A program made the translations under genes and the position numbers. A stretch of DNA of 64,000 nt, from the NCBI GenBank assembly GCA_025055285.1, contig JANWXM010000011.1, positions 51,131 to 115,130 on the forward strand, read 5' to 3'. The notes beneath the pieces were generated by a model. That model saw only the letters and a list, made by a program, of their open reading frames with translations. It did not search any database and was not told where the DNA came from. Shown piece by piece: positions 47,328-55,397 of the stretch; within the stretch, counting starts at the first letter, position 1, and each line of letters begins with the position of its first letter. The stretch comes from Saprospiraceae bacterium. Its GTDB lineage: Bacteria; Bacteroidota; Bacteroidia; Chitinophagales; Saprospiraceae.

Positions 47328-50300
47328 ATGCGATACCTTTCTTTCCTCTTGCTAATAGGCAGTCTGTTGTATAGCACGGCATTAGAGGCCCAATATTTTG
47401 GTCGCAACAAACCGCGGTACCAAAAACACGATTTTCAAGTGCACGAAACAGAGCACTTTCGCATTTACGATTATTTAAAAAACCCAGAAAAGTTGCGCGA
47501 GTTAGCAGCAGCAGCTGAGTTGTGGTATCACATGCATCAAGCGGTGCTGAAAGACAGTTTTGTTGAGAAAAACCCGATCATCATTTACAGCGATCACGCC
47601 GGTTTTCAGCAGACGAACACCATTATGGGCGACATTAGCGTAGGCACAGGCGGTGTGACTGAGGGCCTGCGCAATCGCGTTGTATTCCCTGTAGCCTTGA
47701 CGAACCAACAAACCCACCACGTGCTGGGTCATGAATTGGTGCATGCTTTCCAGTACAAGCTCATTCTAGATGGAGATTCGACCACGATGCGCGATTTGGG
47801 GAATCTGCCGCTGTGGATGGTGGAAGGGCTAGCCGAATATTTATCTGTTGGGCGGATCGACCCCCACACTGCTATGTGGATGCGCGATGCAGTAAAGCAC
47901 GGTACTCTTCCAAAGAACTTCCGCGACCTAGAGGTGGGTAACTTTTTCCCTTACCGCTGGGGGCAGGCTTTTTGGGCCTTCGTCACAGGGCTCTATGGAG
48001 ATGAGGCCATTCATCCCTTGTTTGTCTATACCGCCCGTTTGGGCCTAGAAGGTGCCGTTCCTCTCGTGTTGGGCACCACAGCAGATTCCTTGGCTGCTGC
48101 CTGGATACGCTTACTGCGCAGCTACTACGGCCAATGGACAAGCAAAGGAAAGAAGGAGCGCTTTCCAGGCAAGCGCCTACTTTCGGATGAGAACTTTGGC
48201 TCGATGAATATTTCGCCTTCTATCAGCCCTAATGGTAAGTATTTCACGTTTCTCTCGGAGCGCAACCTCTTTTCTGTCGAACTTTATTTGGCTGATGCGC
48301 GCAATGGAAAGGTGCTGCGCAAAGTCGCTAGCACTGCCCAAGATGGGCACATCGACCAGTTTGACTTTATCGAAAGCGCTGGCACGTGGGCTCCAGATGG
48401 CGAGCGGTTTGCCTTCGATGTTTACGAACAGGGGCGAAGTGTACTTTTAGTGAAAGATGTCTTCTCGGGAAAAACACTTGACCGAATCACCATACCTGGC
48501 GTACCCGAATTTAGCCATGCAGCCTGGAGCCCTGACGGGCGCACCATCGTAGTGTCTGGATTGGTAAACGGTCAAACCGACTTGTATGCTTACGATCTGA
48601 GAACCAAGCGAGTACGCCGTCTGACGAACGATCGCTATTCGGAAATACACCCGGTTTGGAGTCGCGACGGTTCGCTACTTGCCTTTGCTACCGATCAACT
48701 CAGCATGGAACGCGGCCGAACCAACGGCGCTTGGCGGATGAACTTAGCCCTTATGGATGTTGCCAACGGCTACACCGAAATGCTCGATATCTTTCCAGCA
48801 GCTGATAACCTCAATCCTCAGTTCGATGCTCAGGGCAACCTGTACTTTCTGAGCAATCGCGACGGCATGCGCAACCTCTATTATTACGACCGGACGACAA
48901 AAAAAGTCTTCCAAGTCACAGAACTCGAAACAGGGATTAGCGGCATTACGCCATATGCTCCTGCTATTGCAATAGGGGGTGACCGCTTACTCTATACCCT
49001 TTATAACGAGGGTAAGTACGAAATCTATCAAGTTCGCACGGACGATCTAGAGAAAAAAGTTGTTTCAGCAGACGCCGTAGATCTAAGTCCGGCGGCTTTG
49101 CCGCCCTTCTTTCCGACTAAACGAGATGTAGTAAATACGAATTTGCGCCTGATGGATGCTCGTCTACGAGAGATGCTCGATACTTTCACTCTGCGCAAAA
49201 TGCCGTATAGAGCGCAGTTTTCTCTCTCTTATATCGGCGGGGGTGGCGGTATTGGCGTAACAACAGGTAATACTTCCTTTGGCGCAGCAACAGGTCTGGC
49301 TGGCGGGGTAGACATGCTCTTTGACGATATCCTGGGCAACAACCAATTATATGTAGGTTTGGCCGTCAATGGTGAAATTCAGGATGCTGCAGGAATCTTT
49401 TCATACATCAACAACAAAAGTCGTTGGTCATGGGGCGGAGCTTTCTCCCACATTCCTTTCCAATCCATTGCGTACTACGGTTTGCGCCAAACACAGATAG
49501 AGACCCGCCCCGGAGTAACAATCAATGCTCTAGAGGAAGTTTTAGGAGTGCAGCGCCTGTTTCAAGAGCGCTTGAGCGCTTTCCTGATGTATCCCTTTTC
49601 TGTTACGCGTCGCATAGAGTTTGGTGGGGCTTTCGAATTTTACAGCACGCGTTTAACGGAGTATTCCACTTTTTACGACCTTGCTACCTATCTCGCTATC
49701 GGTTCTCGACGACAGCGTATTCCTGGTTCTTCACAATTGTCGCTGTTCAATGCAAACGCCGCACTGGTGGGTGACAATTCATTCTTCGGTTTTACTGCTC
49801 CCTTACAAGGATGGCGCTATCGAGTGGGTTTGGAACAATTTTTTGGCGACTTCAACTTTACAACGGTGCTCATAGATGGGCGGCGGTATTTTCGCCTTCG
49901 GCCGTTCACCTTGGCTGTGAGAAGCTTGTCTTATGGGCGTTTCGGCGGCAATTCCGACCGCGTGTTTCCATTCTTTTTGGGCAATCCTTGGTTTGTACGC
50001 GGCTATGGATCGGACGAACTTTACACTGCTGACCCACGGCTGGCTGAGCGTATGATCGGTAACAAGGTGTCTGTTGCCAACATCGAGCTGCGCCTGCCCT
50101 TTTTAGGGCGAAAACCCTTGAGCCTAGTGAATTTCTTCTTGCCCATAGATTTGGGCCTTTTTGCAGATGGTGGCGTGGCTATGTTCAACTTTAGTGATTT
50201 AGAGAGGCCCTCCAGTCGTACGGGTCAAGTACATCAACCCATTTACAGCGTGGGCACCTCTATTCGGGTCAATCTATTTGGGGCGTTGATTCTGGAGCCT

Positions 50301-50378
50301 TACTATGCTTTGCCTTTGTCGGTTAAGTCCGAGGTACGCCAGTGGCGCTGGGGATTCAATCTGTTGCCGGGTTGGTAG
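47328..50378 (+). CDS. Secreted protein with peptidase-MA-like domain, TolB-type propeller and outer-membrane barrel
   Basis: 1016 residues. Signal peptide (MRYLSFLLLIGSLLYSTALEA). The first 270 residues carry a gluzincin-type zinc site: His135-Glu-Leu-Val-His139 and Glu166 in WMVEGLAEY, as in peptidase MA family proteins. Residues about 290-600 are a WD40/TolB-type beta propeller (repeating PDGRTIVVSG, WSRDGSLLAFATD, DAQGNLYFLSNRDG). The rest is glycine-rich beta strands with GNPWFVRGYG, like BamA/TamA-type barrels. Common in Bacteroidota, function not established; a surface protease with its own outer-membrane anchor is a reasonable inference. Confidence 0.75.
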   Translation: MRYLSFLLLIGSLLYSTALEAQYFGRNKPRYQKHDFQVHETEHFRIYDYLKNPEKLRELAAAAELWYHMHQAVLKDSFVEKNPIIIYSDHAGFQQTNTIMGDISVGTGGVTEGLRNRVVFPVALTNQQTHHVLGHELVHAFQYKLILDGDSTTMRDLGNLPLWMVEGLAEYLSVGRIDPHTAMWMRDAVKHGTLPKNFRDLEVGNFFPYRWGQAFWAFVTGLYGDEAIHPLFVYTARLGLEGAVPLVLGTTADSLAAAWIRLLRSYYGQWTSKGKKERFPGKRLLSDENFGSMNISPSISPNGKYFTFLSERNLFSVELYLADARNGKVLRKVASTAQDGHIDQFDFIESAGTWAPDGERFAFDVYEQGRSVLLVKDVFSGKTLDRITIPGVPEFSHAAWSPDGRTIVVSGLVNGQTDLYAYDLRTKRVRRLTNDRYSEIHPVWSRDGSLLAFATDQLSMERGRTNGAWRMNLALMDVANGYTEMLDIFPAADNLNPQFDAQGNLYFLSNRDGMRNLYYYDRTTKKVFQVTELETGISGITPYAPAIAIGGDRLLYTLYNEGKYEIYQVRTDDLEKKVVSADAVDLSPAALPPFFPTKRDVVNTNLRLMDARLREMLDTFTLRKMPYRAQFSLSYIGGGGGIGVTTGNTSFGAATGLAGGVDMLFDDILGNNQLYVGLAVNGEIQDAAGIFSYINNKSRWSWGGAFSHIPFQSIAYYGLRQTQIETRPGVTINALEEVLGVQRLFQERLSAFLMYPFSVTRRIEFGGAFEFYSTRLTEYSTFYDLATYLAIGSRRQRIPGSSQLSLFNANAALVGDNSFFGFTAPLQGWRYRVGLEQFFGDFNFTTVLIDGRRYFRLRPFTLAVRSLSYGRFGGNSDRVFPFFLGNPWFVRGYGSDELYTADPRLAERMIGNKVSVANIELRLPFLGRKPLSLVNFFLPIDLGLFADGGVAMFNFSDLERPSSRTGQVHQPIYSVGTSIRVNLFGALILEPYYALPLSVKSEVRQWRWGFNLLPGW

Positions 50379-50435
50379 GCCAATCAGCGAATTATCTTCG
50401 GCATACAAGACTATTGTTCGCTCTACGCAAGCTTC

Positions 50436-52133
50436 ATGACAAGAATAAAGCATACTGACCTGCTTGCTCTATTGTATTTGCTATGGGTAGGGGCGTGTGC
50501 ACGCCCTGTAGCACCAGAAGGAGGACCCAAAGACGAGACACCGCCCAAAATAGTACCTAAGAAAAGCACGCCGAACGGAGCGCTTAATTTCAAAGAGCGC
50601 ACCATATACCTAACCTTTGACGAATGGGTGACGCTTCAAGATGTAGGTACGCAGGTGTTTGTGTCACCGCCCTTAGCCAAAAAGCCGGAAGTAGTGCTTA
50701 AAGGTCGTACCCTGATTTTTCGCTTCAACGAGAACGAGATACTCCGACCCAACACGACGTACACCATTTCTTTTGGTACGGCCATTCGCGACCTTCACGA
50801 GGGCAACATAGCCCAAGATTTGCGCTTCGTATTCTCTACGGGCAATCACTTGGATAGTCTTACAATAACGGGTATTGCCGTAGACGCTTTTAGCGCACAG
50901 CCCGTTGAAAACCTTTCTATTTTGCTCTATGATGACCTGAGCGATAGCGCAGTAGTGCGGCAAAGGCCATCTTATTTAGCGCGCACAGACAAAAGCGGTC
51001 AGTTTCGCCTAATGAACGTCCGGCCTGGCACATATCGCTGTATCGCCCTAGAGGATGCTGACCAAAACATGCGTTGGCAACCCGAGCGCGAACGCATCGG
51101 TTTTTTAGACTCTCTCGTACTGGCTCGCCCTACAGACACAGTAGTAACGCTGCCCGTCTTGCGCGTAAGTGCCTCTGCTCCAGCAGGACGTCTGCTAATG
51201 CGAAGAGTCAACCAATATGGTGTTGTGCGCTTAGGTTATGGGCGGCTCCTAGAGCTCCCGGCGTTGCGTGCAGACCCTCCTAGTATTCGTTGGCTGCCTA
51301 CTCGAGAGCAAGACACCTTACTTGTCTGGTACGACAACCCAGACTCGATAGCTTGGGTGCTCATTGCGGACACTGATACCATACCCATCCGCGCCCTTTC
51401 AAAAGCCGCTTTCCTAAGGCAACATCGCCTGTTCTTCGGAGACGAACGCCTGACGCCACCCCCTGGAGGGCGTCGGCCTGCGCAGTCGGCCGCATCAACA
51501 GCATTGCCTCCGCCGCGCAACGTGAGCGTGCGCCTAAGCCAGCCTGTGCTCGTGCCACTTAATGCACCTCTGCAAGCCATCGATACGAGCCGCGTTATCT
51601 TATTGGCCGACAGTACCCCCACAAGAGACTTTTCCCTGTTACCCGATCCGGCCAATCCGCTTGCCCTGCGCCTTACTACAAAATGGGAACGCGGAAGACG
51701 CTACACCCTATCCATCTTACCCTACGCCTTGACGGACTTCTGGAAAGGAACTAATACCGACACGTTAACGCGATTCTTTACCGTACCTACTGAAAAACAG
51801 GTGGGTACTTTGGCCTTAATAATAGAGGGTCTAAAACCCAAAACGGCCTATATCTTGCAACTTCTGAATGGAAATACCCTCGAGGAGGAGCGCCGGTTTG
51901 TCGCCGAAACACCCGTGCGCCGCGAAGTATTTGCTGACTTAGTGCCTGTCAGTTTCACCGCCCAGCTTATCGAGGATGCTAATCAAAATGGCCGATGGGA
52001 CGGTGGCGACTACTTTGCTCGCCGACAACCAGAGCGGGTCTTCTCCAAAAAATTAGAGGCCTTGCGCCCCGGATGGGAATCTGAATTTGCCTTCCCCGTA
52101 CCTGCTGAGGCACCGCGCCAACGTCAGAAGTAA
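50436..52133 (+). CDS. Ig-like domain lipoprotein of the envelope
   Basis: 565 residues. N-terminal lipoprotein signal ending in LLWVGACARP. The next segment, GGPKDETPPKIV followed by GRTLIFRFNENEILRPNTTYTISFGTAIRDLHEGN, is the bacterial Ig-like (SbsA/Big_5) domain, then carboxypeptidase-regulatory-like strands with GQFRLMNVRPGTYRCIALEDADQNMRW. A second Ig-like part follows near residue 370. Widespread Bacteroidota family of unknown role. Starts 57 bp after the previous gene and is likely co-transcribed. Converges with the next gene, 3 bp apart. Confidence 0.75.
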   Translation: MTRIKHTDLLALLYLLWVGACARPVAPEGGPKDETPPKIVPKKSTPNGALNFKERTIYLTFDEWVTLQDVGTQVFVSPPLAKKPEVVLKGRTLIFRFNENEILRPNTTYTISFGTAIRDLHEGNIAQDLRFVFSTGNHLDSLTITGIAVDAFSAQPVENLSILLYDDLSDSAVVRQRPSYLARTDKSGQFRLMNVRPGTYRCIALEDADQNMRWQPERERIGFLDSLVLARPTDTVVTLPVLRVSASAPAGRLLMRRVNQYGVVRLGYGRLLELPALRADPPSIRWLPTREQDTLLVWYDNPDSIAWVLIADTDTIPIRALSKAAFLRQHRLFFGDERLTPPPGGRRPAQSAASTALPPPRNVSVRLSQPVLVPLNAPLQAIDTSRVILLADSTPTRDFSLLPDPANPLALRLTTKWERGRRYTLSILPYALTDFWKGTNTDTLTRFFTVPTEKQVGTLALIIEGLKPKTAYILQLLNGNTLEEERRFVAETPVRREVFADLVPVSFTAQLIEDANQNGRWDGGDYFARRQPERVFSKKLEALRPGWESEFAFPVPAEAPRQRQK

Positions 52134-52136
52134 AGT

Positions 52137-53189
52137 CTAGCGCCGCTGCCCTTGCTGCTTCTTAAGCGGCCAACCAAATCGGTTGCTTCGATTTTTGTCG
52201 CCCAACACCGGATAAGGCCGTGGCACCTCGTCCTGTTTGTCTCGAAACACCATTTCAACGAACACCCATCGACCTTTCTCGTAGCGAAAGCCGTCGTAAC
52301 TGCCATCAGGTACGTAGGTAATGCCGCCTGTATACGGCGAAGGGAAAGGAATGAGGTGGTCGTAAATGATCATCTCATAAAAGTCATCCCAATTCAATCG
52401 AATTTTGGCTTCAGCAGAGTATTGCAGGATGATCCTGTGCTCGCCTGTTTTGCCATGGCGTTCGAAAACAGGAGCGCCCAAGACAGGCTCGCCTACGCCG
52501 TTGAACGACAGGACATCTATCACCTTTCGCTTCTCGAAGAACGTATATCCGTCAAAGCCAAACAGCAAGTACATGCGCCCATAGCGGGTTTCAAAGGGTT
52601 TTATGTTGTAATAAACTGCCCCATACCATTTGCTGGGAGGCAACGCCTGATGGGTTGGCATGTCGGAAAATTCAAAGCGTCGGTCAATTAGAGGGAAAAG
52701 TTTCAGTTCTCGTTGGTTCATTTGAATGGCGCCATAGTGACGATAAGTAGAATCGTTTACGAAAAGTTGCCAAGTGAAGATGCGAAACGAACTATCAGGA
52801 GGCACCAAAATGGAAACACTGCGAAGGCGCTCGAAAGGATAGCGAAACGAGTTCTCCGTCTTCAAAGCGCGGACAAGGCCCTGGATAAGGCTCTTGCAGG
52901 CCAGAAAACGCATCTCCGAGGAAGTATCGTTGGTGATGGCAAAAGCAAACACCGCTAGCGTGTCTTCCAACTGGCGCAGTCGCTCGTATGCTTCTGGCGT
53001 AAGGGCGCCTGCTCGCTCATTCTTTTGGGCGAAAAGCATTCCTCCACTCACAAGAACAAGCCAACACCATGCAAGCAGCCCTCCCCTCACTCTGAGTCGA
53101 GCACTTCCTTTTAGCCAAAAGAAAAGAGCCGCTATTTGCCGCTCGCCTTCAAAAGGCTCTGATTCAAACCTTTGTTTCGAATGAATCAT
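52137..53189 (-). CDS. Conserved exported Bacteroidota protein of unknown function
   Basis: 350 residues. A hydrophobic segment at residues 38-53 (GGLLAWCWLVLVSGGMLFAQ) acts as signal or anchor. The rest is beta-rich and soluble, with DTLAVFAFAITND, PSKWYGAVYYNIKPFE, YMLLFGFDGYTFFEKRKVIDVLSF and SYDGFRYEKGRWVFVE. No catalytic motif. I know only that similar uncharacterised proteins occur in related bacteria. Ends 3 bp from the convergent lipoprotein gene. Confidence 0.6.
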   Translation of the reverse strand: MIHSKQRFESEPFEGERQIAALFFWLKGSARLRVRGGLLAWCWLVLVSGGMLFAQKNERAGALTPEAYERLRQLEDTLAVFAFAITNDTSSEMRFLACKSLIQGLVRALKTENSFRYPFERLRSVSILVPPDSSFRIFTWQLFVNDSTYRHYGAIQMNQRELKLFPLIDRRFEFSDMPTHQALPPSKWYGAVYYNIKPFETRYGRMYLLFGFDGYTFFEKRKVIDVLSFNGVGEPVLGAPVFERHGKTGEHRIILQYSAEAKIRLNWDDFYEMIIYDHLIPFPSPYTGGITYVPDGSYDGFRYEKGRWVFVEMVFRDKQDEVPRPYPVLGDKNRSNRFGWPLKKQQGQRR

Positions 53190-53833
53190 TTCTCTCTTGT
53201 TTATTCTTTAAACGACTGAGCTTTTTTCAAATTGTCATTTTTCGAGAGGTATGCATTTTTAGCCCTAACTCTACTGAAATCCATATGAATTGAAGAGAAA
53301 ATCTCCGGTATTTTTCAATTGACTGCTGGCGGCGCAAAAAACTGCTACGAGAGACCGCTTTGTACTCCTCTTTGCGGTTTTTTTTTTTTTATTATTACTG
53401 ACAGAGTGCACAGAGGGATGCAGAGCAAACAACATTCATCGCTAGTGAAAATACTTCTCAGCCGTGTTCTCCAATAAACTACAGAAGGGGTATGTAAACA
53501 CACGTGGAAGTTCTACTGCCTGACCGATTATAGCTTTAGGCTTAGATCAGCAAGCCAATACCCTTTACCAGAATGAATGATTCTTAACCGTTTTGCAGTG
53601 AGGCAAGTACACAGAGCGTCTCGTAGTCGCCTAATTAGGCAGGTAGAACAGAACAAGCCAACTCTCCCGTCCAATACCTGATAAACATCACCTCATGAAG
53701 ATACGCGATACCGGGAAGAGGATTTATCTCGGCAGAATGGAGTATTCGCAGGGAAGGGCTTTGGCTGCCTAGATTAAGCCCTGACGAGGCACTCCACTCC
53801 GACCGCGTGTAACATCGGTCAATCAATGAGTTA
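53190..53833 (+). other. Gene-free stretch with an isolated plus-strand terminator
   Basis: ACCGC (53354-53358) pairs with GCGGT (53374-53378), followed by a T run of about 12 (53378-53390), a good terminator. No gene on the plus strand lies upstream of it in this interval, so it could end a small RNA or a readthrough transcript; no promoter was found. Short open frames in the rest are not supported. Confidence 0.4.
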
Positions 53834-54448
53834 TCAAATTATCCAATTTGCTACGAGAAAAATTACTAAATAAATCCACAGCAAGTCCAAGAAGTGCCAA
53901 TAGATAGTCAGCAAGCGCAACTTTAGGCGTTTCTCTGGATCAGAAAAGTATAAAAGGACCGTGACAGGTTCTACCATGCGCTTTCGAGCAGTGAGGTAAA
54001 AAGCGACTAAAAAAGGCAAGCCGGCGACGACGTGAGCAAAGTGAGCAATAGAGAGCACGTAGAGAAATCCAGCCGTTGTCGAACTTTGTAGAGTAATCTG
54101 ATTAATGTAGAATAGCCAGAGCCAGGCTACGCCCTGCATTACTAGAAACAGAACCGACAACCACAAAGTACGTTTCAACTGCAGTTGATAACCGAGGGTG
54201 TCGTCGTTCTGATAAGCTTTTTTAGCCTGGATTAACGTGTAGCTGCTTCCTAGCAGAAGAATAGTATTTGCAATAAAAAGCCATGGCACCTTTACTGGCG
54301 GCACCTGCATCGTTACACGAATGTAGAGGTAGCTCGCCGTTAGCGCCAAAAACAGAAAGGTTAAGCCGAAGAGAAGCAAAAACAACATGACGTTGTAGGG
54401 GTGAAAGGTCAGATCCTCTTCCAGTGCGCGCGGTTCCTTTTCTTCCAT
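53834..54448 (-). CDS. Cytochrome c oxidase subunit III (heme-copper oxidase subunit)
   Basis: About 204 residues from the ATG at 54448 (frame begins at 54481). The N-terminal cytosolic part leads into five or more membrane helices: FHPYNVMLFLLLFGLTFLFLAL, NTILLLGSSYTLIQAKKA, LWLSVLFLVMQGVAWLWLFYI, HFAHVVAGLPFLVAFYL and the closing WHFLDLLWIYLVIFLVANW, which is the subunit III signature. Subunits I and II are not in the window. Its 5' part overlaps the upstream transporter frame (see there). Confidence 0.85.
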   Translation of the reverse strand: MEEKEPRALEEDLTFHPYNVMLFLLLFGLTFLFLALTASYLYIRVTMQVPPVKVPWLFIANTILLLGSSYTLIQAKKAYQNDDTLGYQLQLKRTLWLSVLFLVMQGVAWLWLFYINQITLQSSTTAGFLYVLSIAHFAHVVAGLPFLVAFYLTARKRMVEPVTVLLYFSDPEKRLKLRLLTIYWHFLDLLWIYLVIFLVANWII

Positions 54449-55352
54449 GGCATCCAGTAGAAATAAGTCCAATAGAGGCAATTGCCAAAACGATACCCCA
54501 ACGCTGAAGGGTTAACAGGCGCTCCTTAAACAGCCACATAGCGCCAAAAGTTGCTACCAAGATAACGCCAATATTCAGAAGAGGGAAGACAACAGACGCT
54601 TCTAACCCACTATCTAACGCCTGAAAAAGAAACCACATGCTAGCATAATTGGGAATGCCCAATCCGATCCCGCCGAGGACATTCCGCCACGAAAACTGCA
54701 GACGCTGCTGCGTCAGGCCAACGACAGTAAGGAATGCCCCTATCAGACCTGCTGTGCAAAACACCGTCGTAATAAAGGCAGGACTCTTAAAATCTGCCAG
54801 TTGCTCGCGCCGCACTACAATTAACGTGATCTCAATGATACCCGAAAGCAGCCATGTTAACAGGGGTATCCAGAACATTCCCGTCTCCCAGGAGGCAAAA
54901 GTAGGCGCGACCAAGCCCTTCTGACGCCAATTCACAAGAATAATAGCCGACAACGCAAACACAAAGCCCATCCATTTGGCGGGATTTGAGGTTTCACCAT
55001 ATACTCCTATCGCAAAGGGCACCGTAAGCAACAGAGACATCTTCTGCATCACCTGGCTGATGGTGACTCCAAAATATTGCACTGTCAGTGCAGCTGTTTG
55101 GAAGCCCGCGATGAAGACTCCTCCCAGAGCAAGCGCATACGGCAACCATGGTGCTGAGGGCTCTCCGATGGCAAAGGGCAACACGCCAGCATGCAGCCAT
55201 CCGCAAAGCACACACGTAAGGTAATTTATTGCAATAGCCTGAAAAGCGGATATGCGAAACCGTTCAAAAAGTTTGAAGATAAAACCTAATGAAACAGAGC
55301 AAATAATGGCGAGAAACAGGCTGACCACGTTGAAGGCATTTTTTCTTTGCAA
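54222..55352 (-). CDS. EamA/DMT family transporter with an out-of-frame tail reading through coxIII
   Basis: 376 residues, the first about 300 forming ten hydrophobic helices typical of EamA exporters (two repeats, e.g. GVFIAGFQTAALTVQYFG and GGIGLGIPNYASMWFLFQAL, ending LAIASIGLIST). The remaining 75 residues (GCHGRKGTARTGRGSD and on) are low in hydrophobicity and come from the coxIII gene in another frame, a 227-bp overlap with the ATG at 54448. The usual family stop should come just after GLIST, so either an indel lost it or the overlap is real. Substrate unknown. Confidence 0.75.
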   Translation of the reverse strand: MQRKNAFNVVSLFLAIICSVSLGFIFKLFERFRISAFQAIAINYLTCVLCGWLHAGVLPFAIGEPSAPWLPYALALGGVFIAGFQTAALTVQYFGVTISQVMQKMSLLLTVPFAIGVYGETSNPAKWMGFVFALSAIILVNWRQKGLVAPTFASWETGMFWIPLLTWLLSGIIEITLIVVRREQLADFKSPAFITTVFCTAGLIGAFLTVVGLTQQRLQFSWRNVLGGIGLGIPNYASMWFLFQALDSGLEASVVFPLLNIGVILVATFGAMWLFKERLLTLQRWGIVLAIASIGLISTGCHGRKGTARTGRGSDLSPLQRHVVFASLRLNLSVFGANGELPLHSCNDAGAASKGAMAFYCKYYSSARKQLHVNPG

Positions 55353-55397
55353 GTGGTGCTCTTTTTTTCAGACAAATCTTTTTCGAAAGAAACGCAA

